Origin: Dechloromonas denitrificans
GTDB lineage: Bacteria > Pseudomonadota > Gammaproteobacteria > Burkholderiales > Rhodocyclaceae
Length of the DNA: 64,000 bases
NCBI RefSeq assembly: GCF_020510685.1
Contig: NZ_CP075185.1
Span: 1,860,001 to 1,924,000, forward strand
Direction: 5' to 3'
Part shown: one piece after another, positions 26,281 to 34,986 of the stretch
How the letters are laid out: every line of letters begins with the position of its first letter
Numbering within the stretch: the stretch's first letter is position 1
Notes under the pieces: generated by a model
What the model was told of the DNA's origin: nothing
Seen by the model: only the letters and a program-made list of their open reading frames with translations
Database searches by the model: none
Made by a program: the position numbers and the translations under genes

Positions 26281-26814
26281 TCAGGTCCTGACCGGACGTT
26301 TCGACAGCTTGCGCTGCAGTGTCCGGCGATGCATCTTCAGGGCGCGGGCGGTGGCGGAAATATTGCCATCGTTCTCGTTGAGGACCCGCTGGATATGTTC
26401 CCACTCCAGACGGTCGACCGATAGCGGCTCATCCGATGCCGGCAGATCGAGATCCGGTCCATCGCTGTCTTCGAAGGCGGCGAGGATGGCCTCGATTTCG
26501 ACCGGTTTAGCCAGATATTGCACGGCGCCCAGCTTGACGGCGTCGACGGCGGTGGCAATGCTGGCATAGCCGGTTAGCACGACGATGCGGCAGTCCGGGT
26601 TGATGGCCAGCAATTCGGGAATCAGCGCCAGTCCTGAACTGCCGTTCAAGTTGAGGTCGAGGACCACCTGGCCGGCTCCGGTCTGGCGGGCCAGTTCACG
26701 GGCCGAACCGACGTCTAAGGCACCGCACGCGGGGTGGCCGCGTCGCTCCAGCGTACGGATCAGGATGGCATTGAAGCTGGGGTCATCATCGATGACCAGG
26801 GTCATTTCGCTCAT
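26281..26814 (-). CDS. regA: RegA/PrrA/RoxR-type response regulator
   Basis: A 177-residue regulator. Its start at 26814 overlaps the kinase stop (ATGA). The receiver has acidic D9-D11 and acceptor D53 (VVLDLNLNGSSG). A short Pro/Asp linker leads to a Fis-type helix-turn-helix at about 135-175 (LNENDGNISATARALKMHRRTLQRKL). This is the PrrA/RegA/ActR fold. With the RegB-like kinase it forms a global redox two-component system that in other Proteobacteria controls respiration, denitrification and carbon fixation. Nearness to nos and cytochrome genes suggests they are targets. The symbol is given by family. Confidence 0.88.
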   Translation of the reverse strand: MSEMTLVIDDDPSFNAILIRTLERRGHPACGALDVGSARELARQTGAGQVVLDLNLNGSSGLALIPELLAINPDCRIVVLTGYASIATAVDAVKLGAVQYLAKPVEIEAILAAFEDSDGPDLDLPASDEPLSVDRLEWEHIQRVLNENDGNISATARALKMHRRTLQRKLSKRPVRT

Positions 26815-28070
26815 TGGCTTGTCTGCGGTAGTTCGATGCGGGCGAGGGCGCCGCCATCGTCGGGGTTGATCAGGGTCAGGTGGCCGCCCAGTTGCTCGAT
26901 GGCGGTGCTGGTCAGCAGCAGGCCGACGCCGCTGCCGCCGGTATGGGCCGGGAAACTGTCGTGGCCGCCATGCTCGAGCACGGTGGGCGGAAAGCCCGGG
27001 CCGTGATCGCGAATCTCGATGCACAGGTTCTGGCTGCACCAGCTGAGGCGGATTTCCAGCGGGGTCGCGGTGGCGTTGGCGGCGTTGTTCAACAGGTTGA
27101 ACACGGCCTGCTCAAGCCGGGGGTCGGCGACGATGAGCGGTGCCGGGCCGTCGCTGCCGATGATCAGCCGGCTGCCCGATTGTGGACGGGCGGCGTGCCA
27201 ATGCTGGCGTACCCCGTCGAGCCAGCGGTCGGCAGGTTGGCTGGCGGTGTTTTCCAGGCGCTCGGCACCGGCCCGCCGGGAGAGGCCGGTGATGATTTCC
27301 TTGCAGACGCCGATTTGCTGGCGGAGCAGCGCGATGTCGTCGCGGGTTGCTGCATTGAGCGTCGGATCGTTGGCCAGTTCGCCGGTGAGCAGCGCCATGG
27401 TGGCGAGCGGCGTGCCGAGTTCGTGGGCGGCGCCGGCGGCCAGCGTGCCCATCGCCATTACCCTTTCATCGCGCAAGGCCTGTTCGCGGGCCGCCGCCAG
27501 TTCGGCATCGCGTTGGCGAATCAGGCGCGTCATGCGGACCGCGAAGACGGCAATCATCGCCGCCGAAACGGCAAAGGTCAGCCACATACCGATCAGGTGC
27601 AACCGGGTGGCACGGTTGGCGTCGGGCATCGGCATCGGGACGTAGTAGACCATCAGCAGCGAATAGGCCGTAATGGCAATGCTGCATACGGCAAAAACGC
27701 TACGCGCCGGCAAGGTCAGTGCAGCGATGGCGACTGGTGGCAGGAGTAGCGAAACCAGTGGGTTGGTGGCCCCGCCGCTGAAAAAAACCAGGGCGCCGAG
27801 CGAGGCGATGTCGACCAGCAACTGGCTGAGCAGTTCGTGACTGGTTGCACTGCTGGCCTGCCTGAGCCGCCACTGGACTAGGCCATTGAACAGGGCGGCG
27901 ACACCGATGATGCCAAGTAGCGGGCTTTGCGGCAGCGGAATGTCGAGGGCGCCGGGAACAAAGAGCACGAGCAGCGTCACGATGGTCAGCACGGCCCAGC
28001 GACTGGCAACCAGACGGCGCAGGTTGGCCAGATGGTCGAGGCCGCTAGCGGTGCTGGAAATAAATGGCAT
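26811..28070 (-). CDS. regB: RegB/PrrB/RoxS-type redox sensor histidine kinase
   Basis: A 419-residue membrane kinase with six N-terminal membrane segments. GGATNP at 99-104 corresponds to the ubiquinone-binding GGxxNP(F) motif, with Leu in place of the usual Phe. The H-box is AAGAAHELGTPLATMA with H217, and C256 stands 39 residues further on, the place of the redox-active cysteine known in RegB. The HATPase has RDHGPGFP and a GGSGVGLLL box. It is transcribed first, then regA with a four-base overlap. Divergent from it is a diheme cytochrome gene, with an FNR-like box between. Confidence 0.9.
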   Translation of the reverse strand: MPFISSTASGLDHLANLRRLVASRWAVLTIVTLLVLFVPGALDIPLPQSPLLGIIGVAALFNGLVQWRLRQASSATSHELLSQLLVDIASLGALVFFSGGATNPLVSLLLPPVAIAALTLPARSVFAVCSIAITAYSLLMVYYVPMPMPDANRATRLHLIGMWLTFAVSAAMIAVFAVRMTRLIRQRDAELAAAREQALRDERVMAMGTLAAGAAHELGTPLATMALLTGELANDPTLNAATRDDIALLRQQIGVCKEIITGLSRRAGAERLENTASQPADRWLDGVRQHWHAARPQSGSRLIIGSDGPAPLIVADPRLEQAVFNLLNNAANATATPLEIRLSWCSQNLCIEIRDHGPGFPPTVLEHGGHDSFPAHTGGSGVGLLLTSTAIEQLGGHLTLINPDDGGALARIELPQTSQ

Positions 28071-28084
28071 GGGCGCAATTATGC

Positions 28085-28126
28085 GTGATTTGTGTCAATT
28101 TAAACTTGCCTGGTCGGTGTGACAAT
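28085..28126 (+). promoter_or_regulatory. FNR-like box and -10 between regB and the diheme cytochrome gene
   Basis: GTGAT-TTGT-GTCAA at 28085-28098 matches eight of ten positions of TTGAT-N4-ATCAA. A GACAAT hexamer at 28121-28126 would place the transcription start near 28133 and the box centre at -41.5. It may also affect regB on the other strand. Binding is inferred. Confidence 0.45.
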
Positions 28127-28156
28127 TCGCCGCAGGTCTTTCTCGGATTTCATTGC

Positions 28157-28819
28157 ATGCTGCTACGTACTTTCATTCCTCTGGCGTTGCTTGCCGTCTT
28201 GTTCGCCAGCCCGGTCGGCGCGGTCGACCTCGACAAAGGCAAGGAAATCAACGGCACCTGTGCGGCATGCCACGGTGAATTCGGCCAGGGTGGCAAGAAG
28301 GGCGAATACCCGCGCATCGCCGGCCAACGGGTGAAGTATCTCGAGAATCAACTGAACAGTTTCCGGGCGCGAACGCGGCTGAATATCCCGATGTTTCCGT
28401 ATACCCAGGAACGCGAGCTGTCGGACGACGACATTAAGGACGTCGCGGCTTATCTGGCCGGGGTCGAATTGCCGACCCGGATGCCGAACTTCGTTGGCAA
28501 TGAGGATGCGCTGACCCGTTTGCTGATGGTCGATAAAGTGATGATCATTCCGCGGGCCGAAGGCGATATCGAGAATGGCGGCAAAATCTACCAGAAGCAG
28601 TGCGTCGCCTGCCATGCCAAGACCGGCAAGGGGCGCGGCATGTTCCCGATGCTGGTTGGCCAATACACCAGCTATTTGAAACGCCAGGTCGGTCTCTATC
28701 TGAAGGGCGACCGGCCGCACGACGAGGAGGGCGTGGTTGGCGTGCTGAATGGCTTGAAGCCGGCTGAAATTCAGGACATCCTTGCCTATCTGACCACACT
28801 CCAGGAGCCGCAGGAATGA
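28157..28819 (+). CDS. Diheme cytochrome c (cytochrome c4 family)
   Basis: A 220-residue periplasmic cytochrome. ATG 28157 begins a Sec signal (MLLRTFIPLALLAVLF) ending near VGAVD; a frame from 28064 runs back over the promoter. Two class I heme sites are seen, CAACH and CVACH, in tandem domains as in cytochrome c4. It resembles the nos-operon diheme cytochrome at 12545-13270 in plan but differs in sequence. It is divergent from regB and overlaps the next gene by four bases. It probably carries electrons to terminal reductases or oxidases under low oxygen, given the FNR-like box. Confidence 0.9.
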   Translation: MLLRTFIPLALLAVLFASPVGAVDLDKGKEINGTCAACHGEFGQGGKKGEYPRIAGQRVKYLENQLNSFRARTRLNIPMFPYTQERELSDDDIKDVAAYLAGVELPTRMPNFVGNEDALTRLLMVDKVMIIPRAEGDIENGGKIYQKQCVACHAKTGKGRGMFPMLVGQYTSYLKRQVGLYLKGDRPHDEEGVVGVLNGLKPAEIQDILAYLTTLQEPQE

Positions 28820-29151
28820 AACACCTGATTGTCGCCATGCTTGGCGTCGCCGTTATGCAGACGGCTTGGGCCCATGGCCATGCCGGACCGATCGATGACA
28901 GCATGCCGGATGCCCAGCGCATCCGCTTCTGCGAACGGGTGCGCGATCATGCGCTGCAGGCTTTCTACAATCGCGATAAAGGCCGGCCGATGAAGCTGTT
29001 CGACGAAGATGGCAGTGACGGGGCGCGGATCACCAACCACATCATCCGCCGGATCTACGCCGAGCCGCAGATTTCCAGTCCGAAGAAGGCCGAGGTCTTT
29101 GGCCGGGGGACCTGTAACGAAATGATGGGAACCAAGCTCCCGGCTGACTGA
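28816..29151 (+). CDS. Small exported protein of unknown function, coupled to the diheme cytochrome
   Basis: A 111-residue protein I do not recognise. A Sec signal (MKHLIVAMLGVAVMQTAWA) is followed by a short His-containing start (HGHAG) and a mostly helical body with two cysteines (RFCERVRD and GRGTCNEMMG). The start overlaps the cytochrome stop (ATGA), so the two are probably made together. The N-terminal HGH and C-terminal Cys/Met could bind metal or heme, but this is only a suggestion. It converges on the membrane methyltransferase gene. Confidence 0.7.
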   Translation: MKHLIVAMLGVAVMQTAWAHGHAGPIDDSMPDAQRIRFCERVRDHALQAFYNRDKGRPMKLFDEDGSDGARITNHIIRRIYAEPQISSPKKAEVFGRGTCNEMMGTKLPAD

Positions 29152-29157
29152 GGTTGG

Positions 29158-29706
29158 TTAAAACAGGCCGGGAATGAAGCGCCTGGTCTGCTGCATGTAG
29201 TCGGCGTAGGCCGGGCCGAAATAATTCAGGCATTCCTGTTCGTCGGCCTTGGCGGTCAGCACGAGGAAATACGAGCAAAGGACGGCGATGCCCGTGCCGA
29301 GCCATGACGGGTCCTGGAAATAGGCGCCCCAGGTGAGCGCCAGCAGCGAGGCATACATCGGGTGGCGGATGTATTTGTAGATGCCGCTGGTCACCAGCGT
29401 GGTCGTCTTCTCGAACGTGTACAGCGTCTGGTCTTCCCGTTGTTCGCTGGCCTTGCCGAGTTTGCGCAGGCGGCTCAAGCCCTGCTGGACGAGAAAGATA
29501 CTGAGCAGCATCAGCAGCCAGGAGGTGAACTGGTGCGGCGAATAAGGCTCGGTACCCCAGACGCCGTGGTTGAGGACGAGCAGGCCGAGAATCGCTTCCC
29601 AGACGAAAAAGCGATAGAAGCCATGGCGTCCGGGTTGGACAATCGATTTGCGGGAAAGCCACAAGACAATCGCCGAGCCAACGATAAAAGCAAGTATGTC
29701 CAGCAT
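29158..29706 (-). CDS. Isoprenylcysteine carboxyl methyltransferase-like membrane protein
   Basis: A 182-residue membrane protein with four or five hydrophobic segments. The C-terminal pattern TSGIYKYIRHPMYASLLAL followed by DEQECLNYFGPAYADYMQQT is the ICMT/PEMT signature: the RHPMY segment and the later E-x-Y/F-x-x-Y region bind S-adenosylmethionine. Bacterial members methylate unknown small or lipid substrates. It begins four bases after apeB and ends the six-gene operon that starts with the methyltransferase at 33783. The family is clear, the substrate is not. Confidence 0.82.
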   Translation of the reverse strand: MLDILAFIVGSAIVLWLSRKSIVQPGRHGFYRFFVWEAILGLLVLNHGVWGTEPYSPHQFTSWLLMLLSIFLVQQGLSRLRKLGKASEQREDQTLYTFEKTTTLVTSGIYKYIRHPMYASLLALTWGAYFQDPSWLGTGIAVLCSYFLVLTAKADEQECLNYFGPAYADYMQQTRRFIPGLF

Positions 29707-29710
29707 GATC

Positions 29711-31012
29711 TCAGCCTGAAAAAGCCGCGCCGAGCGCGGCGGTCATGTAGGTATGGTCGAGGACCCCGGCGCTTTCGCGAATGCTGTGCATGGCCCACAT
29801 CGGCGAGCCGACGTCGACGCTGGCAATACCCAGGCGCGCCGCGACGATCGGGCCGATCGTGCTGCCGCAGCCGAGATCGGTACGGTGGGCATATTGCTGC
29901 CAGGGCACCCCGGCTTTTTCGCAGATCGCCATGAAGCGCGCCGCCGTGTCGGCGTCGGTGCTGTAGCGCTGGTTGGCATTGCATTTGATGACCGGGCCGG
30001 CATTGACGGTAACGCGGTGGCCGGGTTCGTAGGCGGCCGGGAAATTGGGGTGCCAGGCGTGCGCCATGTCGGCGCTGATGAAAAAGCTGCGGGCCAGCAT
30101 TCGGCGATGGTCTTCGCTATCCAGTCCAGCACTGGCAGAGAGCCGGCCGATGACATCGGCGACGAAGCTGCCGCCGGCCCCGACGGCGCTTTCGCTGCCC
30201 ACCTCTTCATGATCGAAAAAGGCGCACAGGCAGGTGGCCGGGGGATTGACGGTGGCCAGCAGAGCGCTTAACGCGGCATGGCAGGAGGCCAGATTGTCGA
30301 GCTGGCTGTCGGCAATGAATTCGCGGTCGACTCCCCAGAAGCTGCCTTTCTGGGTGTCGTAGGCATTCAGCTCCCAGCTCAGCAGATCGGCCGCAGCGAC
30401 GCCGAGTGCCTCGGCAATCGGCTGGCGGAAGCGGGTCTCCGCGCCGGCCTCATCGGAAACGCCGAGCAGCAGCGGCAGTTCGGTTTGCTTGTTGAACTTG
30501 AGGCCGTTTTCGTTGACCTCGCGGTTCATGTGGATGGCCAGGTTGGGCAGACGGAGCAGGGGTTCATCGAAACGGAGCAAGCGAGTGGCAAAGCCGCCCG
30601 GGGTGCGGACATTGACCCGACCGGCCAGCGACAGATCGCGGTCGGCGAAGGTGGCGAGGAGCGGTCCGCCGTAAACCTCGACGCCGAGGCGCACCATGCC
30701 CTGCGCATCTTCGCCCGGTTTCGGCTTGAGGCGCAGGCCGGGCGAATCGGTATGCGCGCCGATCAGGCGCAGACCGGTCTCGGCCGCCGACTGGGCGCCG
30801 ATGATGAAGGCGATGATCGAAGAACCACCGCGGACGACGTAGTAACGCCCGCCGGCTTGCAGCGACCAGCGGTCGACTTCGAGCAATGGCGCAAAGCCGG
30901 CCGCTTGCAGGCGGATTTCGCAGGTCTGGACGGCATGCCACGGGCTGGGGCTGGCATCGATGAAGGCGAGCAGGTCGGTGGCCTGGGCGCGCGTTGAGTC
31001 GGGTATCTTCAT
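29711..31012 (-). CDS. apeB: M18 family aminopeptidase
   Basis: A 433-residue cytosolic zinc aminopeptidase. Metal and catalytic motifs of family M18 are visible: GAHTDSPGLRLK, FFDHEEVGSESAVGAGG, and HAWHPNFPAAYEP. Length fits bacterial ApeB and yeast aspartyl aminopeptidase relatives. It removes N-terminal acidic or neutral residues from peptides. Its start overlaps the stop of the lipase-like hydrolase (ATGA). Nothing unusual is seen. Confidence 0.93.
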   Translation of the reverse strand: MKIPDSTRAQATDLLAFIDASPSPWHAVQTCEIRLQAAGFAPLLEVDRWSLQAGGRYYVVRGGSSIIAFIIGAQSAAETGLRLIGAHTDSPGLRLKPKPGEDAQGMVRLGVEVYGGPLLATFADRDLSLAGRVNVRTPGGFATRLLRFDEPLLRLPNLAIHMNREVNENGLKFNKQTELPLLLGVSDEAGAETRFRQPIAEALGVAAADLLSWELNAYDTQKGSFWGVDREFIADSQLDNLASCHAALSALLATVNPPATCLCAFFDHEEVGSESAVGAGGSFVADVIGRLSASAGLDSEDHRRMLARSFFISADMAHAWHPNFPAAYEPGHRVTVNAGPVIKCNANQRYSTDADTAARFMAICEKAGVPWQQYAHRTDLGCGSTIGPIVAARLGIASVDVGSPMWAMHSIRESAGVLDHTYMTAALGAAFSG

Positions 31013-31902
31013 GGCATGGTTTTTCGTTCGTCTCGATATGCTTTTAGCACGATGTCGGCGACTTTTCCATCGTAAAGCATGGCCAGGTGGCCGACCGGCG
31101 GCAACTCGACGTCCTTGGCGCCAGGCTGGCGCTGGTTGTCCTGCGGCATGGCGAAATTGTCATAGGGGTTGCGCAGGCTGACGGCCGGTATTTGCAGTTT
31201 TTCGCTGGCCATATCGCGTAGCCATAGCGAATCGGGCTCCATTTCCCGCGCGTTCTGGCCGATGCCGAGGCGGGCGAGTGCGGAGCCGGCGTGCGGCGTG
31301 GCCAGCGTGATCAGCCGGTCGACCCGGGCGATGCCGTGGCGGGCCAGATAGGAGCGGCAGACCAGCCCGCCCATGCTGTGGCCGAGCAGGGTCACCTGCT
31401 TGCTGCCGGTGGCGGCGCAGACTGCTTCGATACGCAGGTTCAATTGCGGCACCAGCTTGCCGATGCTGGTGTAGGGCGGGACCAGGCTGAGCGTGGCGAC
31501 GGTGTGGCCGGCCGCTTCCAGGCGTCGGCGCAGCAGCCACCACACGCCGCGGCTGCAGCCGTAGCCATGGACCAGCAGGATCGGGCGGCGACCGGTTGGC
31601 AAGCGGTCGGCCGGCATCCATAGCCGCTCGAAGGGGATGACCAGCACAAAGGTGAACAGGAAGGCGAGGTATTCGCCAAACATCATGCGGGTCTTGGTCG
31701 CCAGATTCAGGTGCGGGGCCGGCGACGCATAGGCCATGCCGAATATCCAGGTGACGGCGATGATGCCGGCACGCAGCCCGAGCAGGCCGCCGATGGCGCC
31801 GACAATGGCGGCGGACCAGTCGAGGTCGAGCCAGAGACGGCCGATGGCCAGGTAGCCGGCGACTTCCAGCGCAAGCCAGATGAGCAGGGAGAGCGGAACC
31901 AT
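31009..31902 (-). CDS. Membrane-anchored alpha/beta hydrolase (lipase/esterase-like)
   Basis: A 297-residue protein. The first 100 residues hold two or three hydrophobic segments (VPLSLLIWLALEVAGYLAIG, GLRAGIIAVTWIFGM and a third near 80-92). The hydrolase domain begins at about 105 with PILLVHGYGCSRG and contains the nucleophile elbow GHSMGG; a late His in PVGHLAML could complete the triad. It looks like a triacylglycerol lipase or esterase held in the inner membrane. It lies between dnaQ and apeB in the operon. Substrate unknown. Confidence 0.82.
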   Translation of the reverse strand: MVPLSLLIWLALEVAGYLAIGRLWLDLDWSAAIVGAIGGLLGLRAGIIAVTWIFGMAYASPAPHLNLATKTRMMFGEYLAFLFTFVLVIPFERLWMPADRLPTGRRPILLVHGYGCSRGVWWLLRRRLEAAGHTVATLSLVPPYTSIGKLVPQLNLRIEAVCAATGSKQVTLLGHSMGGLVCRSYLARHGIARVDRLITLATPHAGSALARLGIGQNAREMEPDSLWLRDMASEKLQIPAVSLRNPYDNFAMPQDNQRQPGAKDVELPPVGHLAMLYDGKVADIVLKAYRDERKTMP

Positions 31903-31908
31903 CCGTAC

Positions 31909-32622
31909 TCAGGCCGCCGCGTCGGGCTTGGGCAGCCAGACGCAAGCGCCTTTCGATTCCTTGTCGATACCGGCCAGTACGCGATCATGCTCGGCAACTT
32001 CGTCCGGTGCGGCACGGCAGACGATCAGCGGCTTGCGCTGGCGGGCGATGCCATCGGCGCCGAGCTGCGGGCGGACTTCGGCATCCGGTTCGATCATCAG
32101 GCTGTTCTGGCCGCGCGTCATGGCCAGGAAGACATCGGCCAGCAGCTCGGTGTCGAGCAGCGCGCCGTGCAGCGTGCGGCCCGAGTTGTCGATTTCGTAG
32201 CGGTCGCACAAGGCATCGAGGCTATTGCGCTTGCCCGGGTGCAGCTCCTTCGCCATCTTCAAGGTGTCGGTGACGCCGCTGCAGATGGTTTCGACCGGTA
32301 CACGGTCGAGGCGGCGCAGTTCGGAGTTCAGGAAACCGAGGTCGAAAGGCGCGTTGTGGATGATCAGCTCGGCACCGCTGATGAATTCGAGGAACTCGTC
32401 GGCGATGTCGGCAAATTTCGGTTTGTCGGCGAGGAATTCGAGGGTGATGCCATGCACCGCCTGGGCGCCTTCATCGATTTCGCGCTCGGGATTGGTGTAT
32501 TTGTGCAAGTGGCGGCCGGTCAGCCGGCGATTGATCATCTCGATGCAGGCGACTTCGATGATGCGATGGCCGGAGCGCGGGTCGAGGCCGGTGGTTTCGG
32601 TATCGAGAACGATCTGTCTCAT
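31909..32622 (-). CDS. dnaQ: DNA polymerase III epsilon subunit (3'-5' exonuclease)
   Basis: A 237-residue proofreading exonuclease. ATG 32622 overlaps the rnhA stop (ATGA). Exo I is LDTETTGLD (D7, E9), Exo II is [11 protein letters not shown] and Exo III is [13 protein letters not shown], the DEDDh set. The tail past about residue 180 should hold the polymerase alpha-binding segment. Adjacent rnhA and dnaQ are a common arrangement in Proteobacteria. The call is secure. Confidence 0.95.
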   Translation of the reverse strand: MRQIVLDTETTGLDPRSGHRIIEVACIEMINRRLTGRHLHKYTNPEREIDEGAQAVHGITLEFLADKPKFADIADEFLEFISGAELIIHNAPFDLGFLNSELRRLDRVPVETICSGVTDTLKMAKELHPGKRNSLDALCDRYEIDNSGRTLHGALLDTELLADVFLAMTRGQNSLMIEPDAEVRPQLGADGIARQRKPLIVCRAAPDEVAEHDRVLAGIDKESKGACVWLPKPDAAA

Positions 32623-33077
32623 GCTGCTCTCCCGCTTTTCAATTCGTCGATGCCGCGATTGGCCAAGGCGTCGGCCCGTTCGTTCTCCGGGTGGCCGGCA
32701 TGGCCCTTGACCCAGATCCATTCCAGCTTGTGCTGTTTGACCTGGAGATCGAGGCGTTGCCACAGGTCGGCATTCTTCACCGGTTTCTTGTCAGCTGTTT
32801 TCCAGCCATTGCGCTTCCAGCCGTGGATCCACTCGCTGATGCCTTTCAGCACATACTGCGAGTCGGTATAGACCCTGGCATTGACCGGGCGCTTGAGCGA
32901 TTCGATGGCACGGATCGCCGCCGTCAGTTCCATCCGGTTGTTGGTGGTTTCCTTCTCGCCGCCCCACAATTCCTTTTCGTTCTGGCCGAGGCGCAGGACA
33001 GCCCCCCAACCGCCTGGGCCGGGGTTGCCCCGGCAGGCACCATCGGTGTAAATCTCTACAGTCTCTTCAGTGGCCAT
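32619..33077 (-). CDS. rnhA: Ribonuclease HI
   Basis: A 152-residue enzyme that cuts RNA in RNA-DNA hybrids. Catalytic residues are in [15 protein letters not shown] (D), [13 protein letters not shown] (E), VYTDSQYV (D) and a late [12 protein letters not shown] (D). The basic handle region ([15 protein letters not shown]) is present. It overlaps the upstream methyltransferase gene by 11 bases and dnaQ by four. No anomalies. Confidence 0.96.
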   Translation of the reverse strand: MATEETVEIYTDGACRGNPGPGGWGAVLRLGQNEKELWGGEKETTNNRMELTAAIRAIESLKRPVNARVYTDSQYVLKGISEWIHGWKRNGWKTADKKPVKNADLWQRLDLQVKQHKLEWIWVKGHAGHPENERADALANRGIDELKSGRAA

Positions 33078-33783
33078 GGCCTTCCTTGTGTGTGACCGGG
33101 CGCAGCGCCTTGGCGCGCACCGCTTTTTTTCGCCAATCGGGGGTGATCAATCGCATGCCATGGACCCGCTTGATGGCCCGCAGCAGATAGACACCGCCGG
33201 AAAAACTCCACCAGCGTTCGCCGGCAGATTCGATGAAATGCCAGCGGCGCAGCCATTTCTGCTGGATGAACGGCGGCGCGTAGCAGCCGAGCGTGCCGCG
33301 GTCGACCTCGAAGCCGAGCAGTTGCAGCCAGTCGGCCAGACGGGTGATCGAAAGGTAGTTGCCATTCCAGGGAAAGTCGCCGGAGCGATCGAGCTTTTGC
33401 TTCAGCCCCCACAGCGAGAGGGGATTGAACCCGACGATCACGACCTGACCTTCGGGAATCAGGATGCGTTCGACCTCGCGCAGGATCTGGTGCGGGTCGG
33501 CGCTGAACTCGAGCACGTGTGGCAGGACGATCAGATCGGTGCTGTGCGAGGCGAAGGGCAGGGCGGTCATCTCGGACAGTACATCGACGGCGCCGAATTC
33601 CCCGGCCTTCTGGCGCAGCGGAATGCGGTTGGCGCGCAGGAAATCGTATTGCGGCATGCCGATCTGCAGGGCGTTGAAACCGAAAATGTCGGCGACGGCC
33701 TCGTCCAGCTTGCGCTGCTCCCAGTCCATCACATAACGCCCTTGCGCCGAACCCAGCCAGGAATCGAAGCCGGGAATTGACAT
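33067..33783 (-). CDS. SAM-dependent methyltransferase domain protein
   Basis: A 238-residue protein with a class I methyltransferase-like core: a weak motif I region around [12 protein letters not shown], then [19 protein letters not shown] and [21 protein letters not shown], as in Methyltransf_11 proteins. This gene precedes rnhA in many Betaproteobacteria. I chose ATG 33783 (AGGAATGCCGG site); ATG 33813 would share its codon with the start of divergent gloB. The glycine-rich SAM loop is poorly conserved, so activity is uncertain. Confidence 0.8.
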   Translation of the reverse strand: MSIPGFDSWLGSAQGRYVMDWEQRKLDEAVADIFGFNALQIGMPQYDFLRANRIPLRQKAGEFGAVDVLSEMTALPFASHSTDLIVLPHVLEFSADPHQILREVERILIPEGQVVIVGFNPLSLWGLKQKLDRSGDFPWNGNYLSITRLADWLQLLGFEVDRGTLGCYAPPFIQQKWLRRWHFIESAGERWWSFSGGVYLLRAIKRVHGMRLITPDWRKKAVRAKALRPVTHKEGHGH

Positions 33784-33811
33784 CCGGCATTCCTGGCTTG
33801 ATAGTTCCGAC

Positions 33812-34594
33812 ATGTTTGACGTCTCCTTCATTCCCGCCTTCAAGGATAATTACATCTGGCTGCTGACCCGGGGCGACCGTGCTTTTGTCGTCGATCCCGG
33901 CGATGCCGAGCCGGTGCTGCGCCGGCTGGCAGCCGATCGGCTAAGCCTGGAGGGCATCCTGATCACGCATCACCATGCCGACCATCAGGGCGGCGTCGCC
34001 GAGCTGAAAAAACGCTTCCCGGTCGAGGTTTTTGCGCCGGAGGCCGAGTCTATCACAGGCTGTACCCGACCCTTGCGCGGTGGCGAAAGCATCGCGGTGC
34101 TCGGGCAGCAGGTCAGTGTGATGGCGGTTCCCGGCCATACGCTGGGCCATCTCGCCTACCACGCACCGGGTCGGCTGTTCTGTGGCGACACCCTGTTCGG
34201 CGCCGGGTGCGGTCGGCTGTTCGAAGGCACGCCGGCGCAGATGGCCGCATCGCTCGATAGCATCGCGGCCTTGCCGGACGACACCCTGATCTACTGCGCC
34301 CACGAATACACCGAGATGAATCTGCGCTTCGCGCTGGCCGTCGAGCCGGAAAATCCGGCGCTGTTGCAGCGGGTCGGCGAGGTTGCAGCGCAGCGGGCCG
34401 CCGGTCTGCCGAGCGTGCCCTCGACCCTGGGCGAGGAAAAGGCGACCAATCCCTTCCTGCGCTGTGCTGAGGCAGCTGTGATCGCGGCCGGGATGCGGCA
34501 CGCTGGCTTCGCTGAGAATGCCGCTACGGCGACGATAGTTCCGTCAAGAACGGAAATCTTTACGGCCATCCGGAGCTGGCGGAACAGCTTCTAA
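33812..34594 (+). CDS. gloB: Hydroxyacylglutathione hydrolase (glyoxalase II)
   Basis: A 260-residue metallo-beta-lactamase-fold enzyme that hydrolyses S-lactoylglutathione. The metal motif is THHHADHQGG, followed by PGHTLGH, FCGDTLFGAGCGRLFEG and a late CAHEYTEMNLRFA, all typical of GloB; the C-terminal substrate domain is present. It is divergent from the methyltransferase, with only 28 bases between starts. Its stop overlaps that of the convergent CheY-like gene (CTAA). Identification is firm. Confidence 0.95.
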   Translation: MFDVSFIPAFKDNYIWLLTRGDRAFVVDPGDAEPVLRRLAADRLSLEGILITHHHADHQGGVAELKKRFPVEVFAPEAESITGCTRPLRGGESIAVLGQQVSVMAVPGHTLGHLAYHAPGRLFCGDTLFGAGCGRLFEGTPAQMAASLDSIAALPDDTLIYCAHEYTEMNLRFALAVEPENPALLQRVGEVAAQRAAGLPSVPSTLGEEKATNPFLRCAEAAVIAAGMRHAGFAENAATATIVPSRTEIFTAIRSWRNSF

Positions 34595-34983
34595 GTCGTT
34601 CTCTGGCCGATCCGTCCGGCCACTTTTCCCAGGGCATCGAGTACCCGGGCCGCATTGAACGGCTTGATGATGAAGCCGGCCGCGCCGTTCAGGATAGCTT
34701 CCTGAACGGTGTCCGGATGGGCGTTGCCGGTAATCATCACGACTTCGGTTTCGGGGCGGGCCGCCTTGATCTCGCCGAGCGCTTCGAGGCCGCTCTTCTC
34801 GGGCATGACGACATCGAGACAGACGATGTCCGGTTTCAGGCGCTCGGCCATCTCGATCGCGGCATTGCCATTGCGGGCTTCGCCGATGACCTCGTATTTT
34901 TCGCCGCGCACTATGCTGCGCAGGAGGGTTCGCATGATGTCGTTATCGTCGACGATCAGTATGGAAATCAGTTTCTTAGCCAT
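34591..34983 (-). CDS. Single-domain CheY-like response regulator
   Basis: A 130-residue lone receiver. Acidic pair D12/D13, acceptor D57 in IVCLDVVMPEKSG, conserved Thr in MITGNA and Lys in IIKPF. No output domain. It is encoded three bases after the REC-GGDEF diguanylate cyclase, so the pair may act in one signalling path (motility or surface behaviour). The partner kinase is not adjacent. Confidence 0.9.
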   Translation of the reverse strand: MAKKLISILIVDDNDIMRTLLRSIVRGEKYEVIGEARNGNAAIEMAERLKPDIVCLDVVMPEKSGLEALGEIKAARPETEVVMITGNAHPDTVQEAILNGAAGFIIKPFNAARVLDALGKVAGRIGQRTT

Positions 34984-34986
34984 TTT

